Source: a virus. Taken from it: a stretch of DNA of 23,935 bases. The position numbers were made by a program, and so were the translations under genes. The stretch lies in IMG/VR virus record IMGVR_UViG_3300048587_000721, positions 1 through 23,935 of that record. One strand, given 5' to 3'. Under the pieces are notes generated by a model. The model saw only the letters and a program-made list of their open reading frames with translations, was not told the origin of the DNA and made no database searches. Below are positions 9,024 through 16,186 of this stretch, piece by piece; position 1 is the first letter of the stretch, and each line of letters starts with the position of its first letter.

Positions 9024-9865
9024 GCCGCCACCTCAATCGCAAGATTAAGGGTCGAAATCACGGGATAACGCTCGGGCTGAACGGGTATATTGCTCACTGG
9101 TGATCTCAAAATGACTGACCTCACACCCGTCTGATGCAGCTCCCTTGTGATCCAGCTGACGGCCGGAGCCCAGCCAAGCCGCTTTTCAGCTTCAAATCGG
9201 GCACGGAACTCCTTTTCGATTATCGTTCTGTAATCGGCATCAAAGCCTGGCATGAGGGAAACAGTCCCACTTATAGTGATGGGTACAGTGCTTGCCATTC
9301 TGAACGAAACCGAATCCAGAGCCGGTTTAACTCGTTCACTCTTGAATGCTTCGGTGAGTTTGCCGAGGACGGCAGCCCTAAGATCCTGAGCTTCGCTATT
9401 CACGAGGATATGAATGAGCAGCTCGCCATTGACGTTTTGCACAAAGCAGTCCTGAACCAATGCATTCCTTGTTTCACTTCCGGTTTCAAGTGTGGCCTCA
9501 CCATAAAGAAACGTAAGCGCCTTATACATGGCGATAGTGCCAGCGGGTGACGCCTCATACTTTCGTCCACGCATACGGTCACGGTAGGCTTCAAAACTTT
9601 CGCCTGAGCGAATTTTGCCATTGAATATGAAGTCGAGATCATTTGAAAGCTTCACGAGTTGAGCGTAGGCGGCGGCGTTGATTTTCTCTCTGATCATAAG
9701 CTCCGTAAGGGAGATCTCAGAAAGATGATGCCAGCTCGGATCCGCCGGCGTGGGTTCCGGGAAGTCGGCTGCAACTGACTGCCGGCAAAGCGCTGTGAAG
9801 CGGGCCAGCTTATCGGCCAGGATTGCCTTATACTCCGGGCTATCTATGACTTTTGGTAAATCCAT
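9020..9865 (-). CDS. J: Baseplate assembly protein J (P2 gpJ family)
   Basis: 281 residues; P2 gpJ is about 302. Members form the baseplate wedge around the hub. It begins LPKVIDSPEYKAILADKLARF, has a DPSWHHLSEISLTELMIREKINAAA segment (family 'dP..r.le..ayre..lr...N.aa') and GESFEAYRDRMRGRKYEASPAGTIAMYKAL, matching 'sd..fr.ri....e..s.aGp..aY...a'. The C-terminal half has the beta-rich segments PITISGTVSLMPGFD and GVRSVILRSP. The stop of W lies one base upstream of the ATG. The Shine-Dalgarno is weak, so coupling to W is likely. Confidence 0.88.
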   Translation of the reverse strand: MDLPKVIDSPEYKAILADKLARFTALCRQSVAADFPEPTPADPSWHHLSEISLTELMIREKINAAAYAQLVKLSNDLDFIFNGKIRSGESFEAYRDRMRGRKYEASPAGTIAMYKALTFLYGEATLETGSETRNALVQDCFVQNVNGELLIHILVNSEAQDLRAAVLGKLTEAFKSERVKPALDSVSFRMASTVPITISGTVSLMPGFDADYRTIIEKEFRARFEAEKRLGWAPAVSWITRELHQTGVRSVILRSPVSNIPVQPERYPVISTLNLAIEVAA

Positions 9866-9866
9866 T

Positions 9867-10178
9867 TCAGACGTCCAGATTCATCGACGTGTCACCCACG
9901 CGAAAATAAACGCGCATTCTTTCCCCATTCTCCTGCTCAATAACTGACTCCAGTCTGGCCCCCGGAATTGTCGACTCGATTGAATCCGCGAGATCACTCG
10001 TCAGATCCAGAATCGATCCCGCGCTTATGGAGCGCCCGAGCTGGCGCATGTAGTCCGTTCCATACCAGCGGGCCATAAGCATCGATCCCTTTCTGGTCCT
10101 AAGGCCCCGCCTTATCCCCTGCTGGATCCATTCGGGACCTTTGAGGAGCTTTCCGGTTCTTTCATCCATGCCCATCAT
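9867..10178 (-). CDS. W: Baseplate protein W (P2 gpW / T4 gp25-like family)
   Basis: 103 residues, in the size range of P2 gpW and other gp25-like baseplate proteins that start sheath polymerisation. The motif RTRKGSMLMARWYGTDYMRQLG is the family's hallmark ('T..Gsr.m.p.yGs.l..ll'). It is followed by a helix with acidic and Arg positions and a strand ending RVYFRVGDTSMNLDV. Several Met codons are possible near the start (MMGMDERTG); the first, at 10178, follows AAGGA by about 8 bases and overlaps the previous stop as ATGA. Confidence 0.87.
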   Translation of the reverse strand: MMGMDERTGKLLKGPEWIQQGIRRGLRTRKGSMLMARWYGTDYMRQLGRSISAGSILDLTSDLADSIESTIPGARLESVIEQENGERMRVYFRVGDTSMNLDV

Positions 10179-10366
10179 TGAATTTTTCCTTCTGTCAGGG
10201 CTCCCCCGTTCGGCGGGGCTACGCCGATGACCAGTGAATTGGCCGTGATGTGTTCTACAACCACCTCCGCAATCTTCTCCCAGGCAAGATCCCCATCACC
10301 GTTCACCGATTTGGCGGCAGCCTTCATCTTTGATCCGAGTGTGCTTTCTGATCCCTTGAGCGGCAT
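10175..10366 (-). CDS. Small hypothetical protein between V and W
   Basis: 63 residues, not recognised. It has a basic, Ser-rich N-terminus (PLKGSESTLGSKMKAAAK), a helical middle (LAWEKIAEVVVEHITANS) and a Gly/Pro-rich tail (IGVAPPNGGALTEGKIQ). GGGGGAT stands 4-5 bases before ATG 10366, and the stop overlaps the W start as ATGA, so it is very likely translated. P2 has V directly followed by W, so this is an addition to the baseplate cluster. A baseplate or spike accessory role is possible from position alone. Confidence 0.6.
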   Translation of the reverse strand: MPLKGSESTLGSKMKAAAKSVNGDGDLAWEKIAEVVVEHITANSLVIGVAPPNGGALTEGKIQ

Positions 10367-10367
10367 T

Positions 10368-10961
10368 CTATCCCCCGAATGAATCGATAATCTGGGCCTT
10401 GGCCGGCGCTTCGAGCGAGGCTGGCAGCAAAGGCTGCGGCCCCATCATGGTCGATGTCTTTGAGCCAAAAATAAGCTTCAGAACATCCGAAATTGTTTTG
10501 ATGAGACCGACTCTCGCCTTATTGAAAACCTCGAACTTATCTGTCTCAAACTCCACGGATGTGGCTTTCGCAATGATCTTTAGGCCTTCAGGTCTTGAGA
10601 TGAGAAGACTGTTTGAGGCCACGTCATACGAAAGTTCCAGGCCATCATCAAACGCGGTGATATGCTTTCCGCCTTCCTTTGATGGCTTTGGAAACTTTGC
10701 GGAATTGATACCACGCAGCACATACCCGGCCTTCAGCTCCCCGCCTGGTGAAAGAACCAGAACCTGCTCCCCGAGCTTTGGCGGCGTCCAGGACCTTGGA
10801 TCTCCCGCCCACTTTTCAAAAGTGCCAAGCCAGGCCGATTCCAGCGTGGGCGACAGCCTGACCCTTACCAGCCCGCGCTCAAGGTCGATCGCCGATATGG
10901 TTCCAGGCCTCAGGATGTTGTCCACCCGCCTTATGAGATCCTGAATGGCAAGCTCATGCAT
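10368..10961 (-). CDS. V: Baseplate assembly protein V / tail spike (P2 gpV family)
   Basis: 197 residues from ATG 10961; P2 gpV is 211. gpV is the trimeric membrane-piercing spike. The N-terminal part (IQDLIRRVDNILRPGTISAIDLERGLVRVRL) matches the OB-fold start 'l.R.i.N.ir.G.I..vd....rVrv'. WTPPKLGEQVLVLSPGGE is the conserved 'w.pp..GeqV.v.sp.Ge', and a repetitive beta region follows. The C-terminus lacks a recognisable His-x-His metal-binding tip in what I can read. The frame opens 6 codons earlier at 10979, but AGGAG 7 bases before 10961 favours the later ATG. Confidence 0.87.
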   Translation of the reverse strand: MHELAIQDLIRRVDNILRPGTISAIDLERGLVRVRLSPTLESAWLGTFEKWAGDPRSWTPPKLGEQVLVLSPGGELKAGYVLRGINSAKFPKPSKEGGKHITAFDDGLELSYDVASNSLLISRPEGLKIIAKATSVEFETDKFEVFNKARVGLIKTISDVLKLIFGSKTSTMMGPQPLLPASLEAPAKAQIIDSFGG

Positions 10962-11433
10962 CGGGCTGCTCCTCTCCATTGATCACCGGCCGCAGGCCGG
11001 GGCTGATCTCAGCTGGCGGTGCCGAGGCCCGCGGCTTCTGATACTCAATCCATGCCGTCATGAACAAAAAAGCCCGCGGTCGTGATCCCTGATGGGTGCA
11101 GACAAAGTCGACCTTTACAAAGCGGATCTTCGTCGCCTGATTTTTAAGATCCTGATTCAGCTCGATGGCATGTTCGATTCTTTGCCTCAGCTCGATCAGA
11201 TCCGCCTCCGGATCGCCGCTTTCTACGTTAAATCCGGCTTCCAACTGAAAACCCACACGCCTTGTTTCCTGTGGTCCCTCGTCACCCACGAGCCTGTCAC
11301 AGTCAAAGAAGGTATTTATGCAGGGATAGTCTTCATCGGTGGCGTGAATAGTGTTGGCTGAAAATAGCTTCCAGCCTGGCACAGCAAGCCTTACCGATTT
11401 TTCAATCTCTGCACGGATCGTGAGAAGCTTCAA
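10954..11433 (-). CDS. Putative tail completion / terminator protein
   Basis: 159 residues between the head-tail joining gene and the baseplate genes, where lambda-head/P2-tail phages place tail terminators or completion proteins. The N-terminal helix (RAEIEKSVRLAVPGW), YPCINTFFDCDRL and the long helix DLIELRQRIEHAIELNQDL preceding a beta-rich end resemble lambda gpU-like folds, where 'l...v..al' is followed by P.i.Vy. Sequence support is modest, so the role is inferred from size and position. It starts with TTG at 11433, supported by GAGG 6 bases upstream, and overlaps the previous TGA stop. The Pro-rich C-terminus looks disordered. Confidence 0.5.
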   Translation of the reverse strand: MKLLTIRAEIEKSVRLAVPGWKLFSANTIHATDEDYPCINTFFDCDRLVGDEGPQETRRVGFQLEAGFNVESGDPEADLIELRQRIEHAIELNQDLKNQATKIRFVKVDFVCTHQGSRPRAFLFMTAWIEYQKPRASAPPAEISPGLRPVINGEEQPDA

Positions 11434-11723
11434 TATGTCCTCACCAGCGGCTTTTCCTGGGCCAGGGCGAGATCAACTTCAGAGGTCCCATTTCCTGAGA
11501 GGAAGATACCTTTAACCTCATAGACCTTGCCGCTTTTGACTCTTGTCACTTCATCCATTTCGCTCATGAGCGCGGCATCGTCATCGTCAACCAAAAGATG
11601 AATGGTCCGCGAATATCCGCCCGGACTGATGTTTCTGTCCGATTTAACGTCAAACTCCGTAAAACCGGCCAAAAAACTCCGTCCCTTGTGGGTAAATGGT
11701 TCGGAAAGTTCAGGAGGCAACAT
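11430..11723 (-). CDS. Putative head-tail joining protein (FII-like connector)
   Basis: 97 residues directly after the capsid gene. It is a small, beta-rich, acidic protein. The pattern 'vllvddd-Aal....D.v...g..YeVkgi..dg.g...l.La' (LVDDDDAALM, GKVYEVKGIFLSGNG, SEVDLALAQ) is like lambda gpFII-type head-tail connectors, which end the head before tail joining. The ATG at 11723 follows GGAG by 7 bases and overlaps the capsid stop by 14 bases. Lambda FII is 117 residues. The match is by pattern and place rather than strong identity. Confidence 0.55.
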   Translation of the reverse strand: MLPPELSEPFTHKGRSFLAGFTEFDVKSDRNISPGGYSRTIHLLVDDDDAALMSEMDEVTRVKSGKVYEVKGIFLSGNGTSEVDLALAQEKPLVRTY

Positions 11724-12747
11724 TGATCAGCTCCGCGCAGTTGGGATCGAAGCTACCGAGAATGGGTGCTGACTGAAGCTCAACAAAGCGCGTGCTCGGC
11801 GACTCCACTTCCCAGGATTTCATGAAAACCTGATTCGCAACGAGTTTTGCCTTGAGATCCCAGATGGCACCAAACATCTGCACGCCATGGATGTCTCCTG
11901 TGGTCAGAAGCATCTGCTTGGGACCGATGAAGGGGTTGCCCTCGGGGTCCTTGGCTTCGAGCTTGAAAAAATCGACGTTTCCGAAGTTTCCGACATAGAC
12001 GAGGTTTTCAAAGGACTGCAGGCCTGGTGAAAGCCTGAGCCGCACCTCGGCATCGCGTCGGAAGTCGGAGACAATTTCCTTCAGCTCAAGATTGCGAAGA
12101 AGCATCTCCTCGGCATCGGAACCAATCCAGGCGATATTGGGACTGGTGTTCCGGCGGTTCTTTGAAGCCATATTCGAGCGGCGCTTGTTCAAAAATTCGC
12201 GCATCTTGAACTCGGGACTGGCCCAGGAGTTGTCACCGGAAAGACTGATATTCAGGGATCGGTCGCGGCCAAAGTCGAGCTGTTGGTCGATGCCATCACC
12301 TTTGACCGTCAACTTTCCGGTCTTCACCAGCTCGGCCGCCATCAGCTCCATGCGGTTGCGCCAGCGATCCTTGAGGCGTCTCAGATCCTGAGCCAGATAA
12401 TATTCAAGACGCTGCATGGGCGAGTATTCGCCGCCAAACTTCTCGCCAGGAATACGGGAAAAGCCAAGGTCGGGTGTCAGGTCGATTTTCTCTTTGATGT
12501 AACCCGGTTTGAATTCGCTCGTCTCATAGCCTTCGCGGCCAAAGGTCGGCGACTCACGCCTGGGGCTTACAAAAGGCGAGGCGCCCTTGGTCTTTCCAGG
12601 AACATCATCAAAGTAAACCTTCTCGCTGTTCGATTGGATCACGGGATACTTTGAAAAAAAAGTATCGAGGAAAAGTGCAGCTTCCGGGACAATTTGATCA
12701 AAAACGCCGGCAAGGTAGTACGTGCCGTAGATATCAAGGTTCGCCAT
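11710..12747 (-). CDS. E: Major capsid protein (lambda gpE family)
   Basis: 345 residues; lambda gpE is 341. It forms the HK97-fold shell. The family features are visible: FLDTFFSKYPVIQSNSEKVYFDDV (the 'lf......f.te.v.id' region), a long segment with ...QRLEYYLAQDLRRLKDRWRNRMELMAAELVKTGKLTVKG..., which matches 'i.....r.E...a..L.tGk..v.g', and the C-terminal VESPSTRFVELQSAPIL, matching 'dPs....l.qSaPlpv'. The start overlaps the decoration gene stop (TAATG). Decoration-capsid order is as in lambda (D-E). Confidence 0.92.
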   Translation of the reverse strand: MANLDIYGTYYLAGVFDQIVPEAALFLDTFFSKYPVIQSNSEKVYFDDVPGKTKGASPFVSPRRESPTFGREGYETSEFKPGYIKEKIDLTPDLGFSRIPGEKFGGEYSPMQRLEYYLAQDLRRLKDRWRNRMELMAAELVKTGKLTVKGDGIDQQLDFGRDRSLNISLSGDNSWASPEFKMREFLNKRRSNMASKNRRNTSPNIAWIGSDAEEMLLRNLELKEIVSDFRRDAEVRLRLSPGLQSFENLVYVGNFGNVDFFKLEAKDPEGNPFIGPKQMLLTTGDIHGVQMFGAIWDLKAKLVANQVFMKSWEVESPSTRFVELQSAPILGSFDPNCAELINVAS

Positions 12748-13136
12748 TATTTTTCGCCCTTATTGATGAAGATGCCGCGAGCCGCCAGATCTTCGACCAC
12801 CGAGGCCATCGTGTGGCCCTTTCCGATCGTGAGATCGAGCCAGAAGGCTGCGCACTGCCGGTAGATCTCGCCTTCCTTGTCACCGTCTGTCGCGTCGATG
12901 TCCTGCTGCAAAATGCAGTAAGCTTTTTCGCTGCCGTCCGTGACCGGGGTTTCGTCATCATTTTTTGCGGCGCAAAGCACAAACTTCCCGTTGGCCTTTC
13001 TTCCGAGGATTGCTCCCATGGGGAGCTTCTGGCCACGTTCGATGATGACCGAATCCCGCCGAATCTGTTCGTGACCAAGCCTAATGTCCCTGGGAACAAA
13101 GCTTGCGATCTTTCTGAAGCCTGGTTGATAGTTCAT
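12747..13136 (-). CDS. Head decoration protein (lambda gpD-like)
   Basis: 129 residues; lambda gpD is 110. It stabilises the expanded capsid. The segments LPMGAILGRKANGKFVLCAA and KAYCILQQDIDATDGD match the pattern 'l..GtvLgk..tG.y......g.....gIl....da' of the family, followed by AAFWLDLTIGKG near the end. The ATG at 13136 overlaps the protease stop (ATGA), and the stop overlaps the capsid start. The placement between the S49 protease and the capsid gene is as in lambda C-D-E. Not to be confused with the P2-type gpD at the left end of the window. Confidence 0.85.
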   Translation of the reverse strand: MNYQPGFRKIASFVPRDIRLGHEQIRRDSVIIERGQKLPMGAILGRKANGKFVLCAAKNDDETPVTDGSEKAYCILQQDIDATDGDKEGEIYRQCAAFWLDLTIGKGHTMASVVEDLAARGIFINKGEK

Positions 13137-14353
13137 TCGATCCCCCGTAGCTTGATGGTGCCGGTCTTTTGGAGCATGGAAAAGGTGGCCTTGAGCCGCT
13201 CATCGAGCGACTGACCGCCTTCAGTCCGTGCCATTTCCTTTGGCAGCGTATCGAGCCCCGAAAGCTGACTGTCGTCGGCTTCCTTTGAATCTGTCTTCGC
13301 CTTGAGGGGATTTTTCTGGGCCTCCTTGATGATGGCGGCCATGGCCTCGTGAGCCGGCATACCGCTTTCCACAAGCCCTTTGCAGAACTCATCAGAGACG
13401 AGGCCTTTGGCGCTTTCACGAATCGAGTTCACGCGTTTTTGCTCGGCATCGAACTTTTCAAGCACCGATGCTGCGCCGAGATCCTTGAAATGCTGCGCGA
13501 TATCGGGGTGCTTTTCCGCGATGAATGAAGCCGTAATGGCTTCCGTAGTTACAGCCACTTTGTTTTCTCCTAGTATTGCAATGACGTTTTCCAGGGTTGA
13601 AATCCCATCGACAAGGCCCTGCTTTTTGGCCCTTTCACCGACAAAAACAGCTCCCTGCCCGTAGTTTTTCATGACGCTGTCCGGGCTTATGCCCCGGTTC
13701 CGTGCGACCTTTTCGATAAATATTCCGGCCAGGGCATCCGCTCTTTCCTGCAGAGCCTCGGCTCCCTCCGGCGTTCCAGGATCACGGTTTTTGTTGGGGG
13801 ATTGACTCGCCACGATGCGGATTTCACCCTCCGTTTCGCCGGAAAATGTGATGATTTGCGTGCCGATGCTTCCGACAATAGCGGAGTCAGAGGCGTAAAT
13901 CCTGTCACATGCGCTGGCGATCCAATACGCGGCCGAGGCTCCGTAGTCGGAGATATAGGCCACGATTGGCTTTTGCCCTCTGGCGCTGAAAATCGCATCG
14001 GCCAGCTCCGAGCAGCCGCCGGCTTCACCACCAGGGCTGTCGATATCGAAGAGAATCGAGTGAACCGAGTCGTCGGCAAGCAGCGAATGAAAATCCCGCA
14101 TGAGCGTCTCATAGGAGGTCGCACCGCAGTGCTCGGTCATGAGGTTGGCTCGCATGAAAAGCGAGTCACGGACCGGGATGATACCCACCCCGCCCCGATT
14201 GTGGGCTTTTTGCGCTTTTTTGATGGGCTCACCCGCATATTTTTCGAGACTTCTCTCTTTTTTGCGGTTTTGCACGACCGAAACAAGACTCTTTAAAGCC
14301 TCATCAGTCATGGCCCAGCTGGATTTTGTCAGGTAACTTAGAACGTAGGACAC
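13133..14353 (-). CDS. S49-family prohead protease (lambda gpC-like), probable fused scaffold
   Basis: 406 residues. It is a SppA-type serine protease that matures the capsid. Motifs are FDIDSPGGEAGG (about 102-113), VAYISDYGASAAYWIASACD with nucleophile Ser140, and SQSPNKN, where Lys188 is the likely general base. Residues from about 270 are charged and helical and may act as scaffold, as in lambda C/Nu3; this is an inference. The start is GTG 14353, preceded by GAGGT at about 5 bases; an in-frame ATG at 14311 has no good ribosome site. It is the first gene after the operator-like repeat at 14.4 kb, with 107 bases separating it from the portal stop. Confidence 0.9.
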   Translation of the reverse strand: MSYVLSYLTKSSWAMTDEALKSLVSVVQNRKKERSLEKYAGEPIKKAQKAHNRGGVGIIPVRDSLFMRANLMTEHCGATSYETLMRDFHSLLADDSVHSILFDIDSPGGEAGGCSELADAIFSARGQKPIVAYISDYGASAAYWIASACDRIYASDSAIVGSIGTQIITFSGETEGEIRIVASQSPNKNRDPGTPEGAEALQERADALAGIFIEKVARNRGISPDSVMKNYGQGAVFVGERAKKQGLVDGISTLENVIAILGENKVAVTTEAITASFIAEKHPDIAQHFKDLGAASVLEKFDAEQKRVNSIRESAKGLVSDEFCKGLVESGMPAHEAMAAIIKEAQKNPLKAKTDSKEADDSQLSGLDTLPKEMARTEGGQSLDERLKATFSMLQKTGTIKLRGIE

Positions 14354-14358
14354 AGGCT

Positions 14359-14379
14359 ACCTCGCGTTAATCACGAGGT
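14359..14379 (-). promoter_or_regulatory. Hairpin that can cover the protease ribosome binding site
   Basis: ACCTCG (14379-14374) can pair with CGAGGT (14364-14359) across a 9-base loop. The second arm contains the GAGGT that serves GTG 14353, so the structure could reduce initiation. It is a small hairpin and could be chance. Confidence 0.35.
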
Positions 14380-14417
14380 GAACATAACCACTTCGGAAAG
14401 CGTGTGGGAAGAGCCTG

Positions 14418-14441
14418 GGTGCTCACAAATTAGTGAGCACC
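14418..14441. promoter_or_regulatory. Operator-like palindrome upstream of the protease-capsid operon
   Basis: Perfect 9-bp arms GGTGCTCAC and GTGAGCACC flank a 6-bp spacer (AAATTA). No T-run follows on either strand, so it does not look like a terminator. It lies about 65 bases before GTG 14353. The same half-sites occur at 19012-19044, before the terminase operon, which argues for a shared DNA-binding protein. Confidence 0.65.
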
Positions 14442-14500
14442 GGGAGTGTTGACATTCGTTTCAAGTCGGTTTAGATTGCTCAACTTTTTCGGAATTTGGT
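14433..14500. repeat. Direct repeat, copy 1 (partner at 19036-19102)
   Basis: From GTGAGCACC through TTGACA to GGTTTAGATTGC and ACTTTTTCGGA, this aligns with 19036-19102, with about 50 of 68 columns identical by eye and two single-base gaps. Bases 14461-14500 are also the 3' end of the portal gene (KVEQSKPT, stop). Copy 2 is not in a portal gene. Both copies are in the same orientation. Confidence 0.7.
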
Positions 14501-15996
14501 GCAAAAAATGATTTTTCCTCCTCCAACTCGCGCTTCAGCTTATCGAAATCGCGGCCGCGTCCCTCAACGATCGAGCGGCGCGAGTCAAAGCCGTTTCTAA
14601 CGTCCACCTCATGGGCCTTGGCATCCTTCAAGGGATCAATTGACTCCATTTCGCTTCCACACCACTGCGTTCGGAGCCAGAGCTTTCGTTTCAGTGGACT
14701 CTCGAAGAAGCCGGGAGCCTCCAGCATGCCCGAGCGAACCGCGTCAGCTATGACCAATTCCCACACCGGCTGGCAAAATGCGGAGACGAGCCAGGCCCTC
14801 CTCGCCTTGAATGCCTTCCAGGCCTCCAGAATTGCCCCTCTCGCTGCCGAATAGGACGACTGGAAGTGTTGCGTGAGGACTTCGTAGGGAAGCCCCAGAC
14901 CAATCCCTATTTGCTTGATCACAGCCTGGACAAAAGGGTCGTAGTTGGAGTTAGGCCGTCCAGGAGCAGCCGTGATGACTTTTTCGTTTGGCAAAAGCTC
15001 GACAATGGTCCCCTTGGTCGCTTCGATCGTGTTCGATCGCCGTTCTGCTGTGGAGGCACCCCCGTGATCATCACGGGCGAGGTGCGCCTGGGAGCGGTTG
15101 CCAAAGGTTCCGCCGGTTTCTGTCGTAATGAACATGGAATAGTAGGCGTTGATAACCGCGGCCGCGATCTCAGCCTCGGAATACCGGGAAATCTGTTTAA
15201 ACTTCTCGATAATGGGAGCGAGAAGTGGCTCTCCGCGACTCTGTCCAATCAGTCGCTGCTGAAAGATATGAAGAGCCAGCGGATCGCCATCCCCATCAAA
15301 GCGAGGAACGCGCACTGTCTCCGTGCCCAGAAAAAGATTTGAACCCGGCTTGGTCACATGAAAGGCGACGGGAGCCCCATTCCGAAACTCCACCCCCTCG
15401 CGGATATCAGCGTCCGGATTCACGTTTCGGGTGGGATTCCGAAGTCTCGATCCGTCAATCAGCTGAATTGAGACAGGCAGGACTGCATTGGGTCTTTTTG
15501 AAATTCGCCGCACAGCAAGGCAGTCGCCATCGAGGAAGGCGGCGCGGAGCACCTGGGCCTGCATGAGGGGAAAGCTGGCGATCCCGTGAAAATCCGCCGT
15601 ATCACTTCCCATGTGCATATCGAAGATGGTTTCCGCCATCTGCTCAAACTTTCGGGCACGCTTTTCCGTGACTCCGAGGAGTTTATGGTCAATGCGTGAC
15701 TGCGGGCGCAGGCCGTCCGAGACAACGTTTGTCACATAGTTTTCGATGGCGCCGCGGGCGAGGCCTTCGTTTCGATCGAGGTCACGCGACTGATCCCGAA
15801 GCGTGCGCATGGCGCCCAGCAGAGCATCGTCCGTGCTTCCCGATGCCGGAAACCAGGCTGATGTTGCCGAATTTTCACGGGATGTGGAGCGGTAGGGAGC
15901 ATCCGGACCGCGAAAGATAGGAATGGTATCCCATGCGTCAGATCTGGCGGCTTTCATTCTGGCCCTTGCCTGGGCCTTGTTAACGAGGGATCGCAT
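14461..15996 (-). CDS. Portal protein (lambda gpB family)
   Basis: 511 residues from ATG 15996; lambda gpB is 533. It forms the dodecameric DNA entry ring. Supporting motifs are LRDQSRDLDRNEGLARGAIENYVTNVVSDGL (family 'lra.sRdl.rNnp.a..ai......VvG.Gl.p'), ..LDGDCLAVRR..., the VEFRNGAPVAFHV segment (G Vef...GrpvaY.v), and LPYEVLTQHFQSSYSAARGAILEAWKAF ('g.sYe.ls.df...nySSaRa.lle.wr'). The frame also opens at GTG 16011, but GGGGGTG 6 bases before 15996 favours the ATG. It overlaps the connector gene upstream by 17 bases. Confidence 0.92.
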   Translation of the reverse strand: MRSLVNKAQARARMKAARSDAWDTIPIFRGPDAPYRSTSRENSATSAWFPASGSTDDALLGAMRTLRDQSRDLDRNEGLARGAIENYVTNVVSDGLRPQSRIDHKLLGVTEKRARKFEQMAETIFDMHMGSDTADFHGIASFPLMQAQVLRAAFLDGDCLAVRRISKRPNAVLPVSIQLIDGSRLRNPTRNVNPDADIREGVEFRNGAPVAFHVTKPGSNLFLGTETVRVPRFDGDGDPLALHIFQQRLIGQSRGEPLLAPIIEKFKQISRYSEAEIAAAVINAYYSMFITTETGGTFGNRSQAHLARDDHGGASTAERRSNTIEATKGTIVELLPNEKVITAAPGRPNSNYDPFVQAVIKQIGIGLGLPYEVLTQHFQSSYSAARGAILEAWKAFKARRAWLVSAFCQPVWELVIADAVRSGMLEAPGFFESPLKRKLWLRTQWCGSEMESIDPLKDAKAHEVDVRNGFDSRRSIVEGRGRDFDKLKRELEEEKSFFAPNSEKVEQSKPT

Positions 15997-16186
15997 GGAT
16001 AACACCCCCACCGTTTTGCCGTCTGATCGCCGTTTTCAACTTCATCTCCCGATCATAAAGGTCCTTGAGCTTTGCCCGCACCACATTCCGGCGATTCTGG
16101 TTCACCTCAATATCGATCTCCTGACCACCTTCCTCGATCCTTGCAATCGCCCGCTGGACCGAGTCCAGCTGCTCCTCAAGTGTCAT
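15980..16186 (-). CDS. Head-tail joining protein (lambda gpW-like)
   Basis: 68 residues, exactly the length of lambda gpW, and in the same place between large terminase and portal. gpW closes the portal and prepares it for tail joining. The pattern 'T.eEqL......i..i..G........n......v...L..L......' and a basic C-terminal tail (KLKTAIRRQNGGG) fit the family. ATG 16186 overlaps the terminase stop (ATGA). The identity is supported mainly by size, pattern and synteny. Not the same as P2 gpW, the baseplate gene at 9867-10178. Confidence 0.8.
   Translation of the reverse strand: MTLEEQLDSVQRAIARIEEGGQEIDIEVNQNRRNVVRAKLKDLYDREMKLKTAIRRQNGGGVIHAIPR

Noticed and set aside
14418-14441. Palindrome considered as a Rho-independent terminator after the portal gene
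   Set aside because: No T-run on either strand after the stem, and the same half-sites recur at 19.0 kb upstream of a start codon, which fits an operator better.
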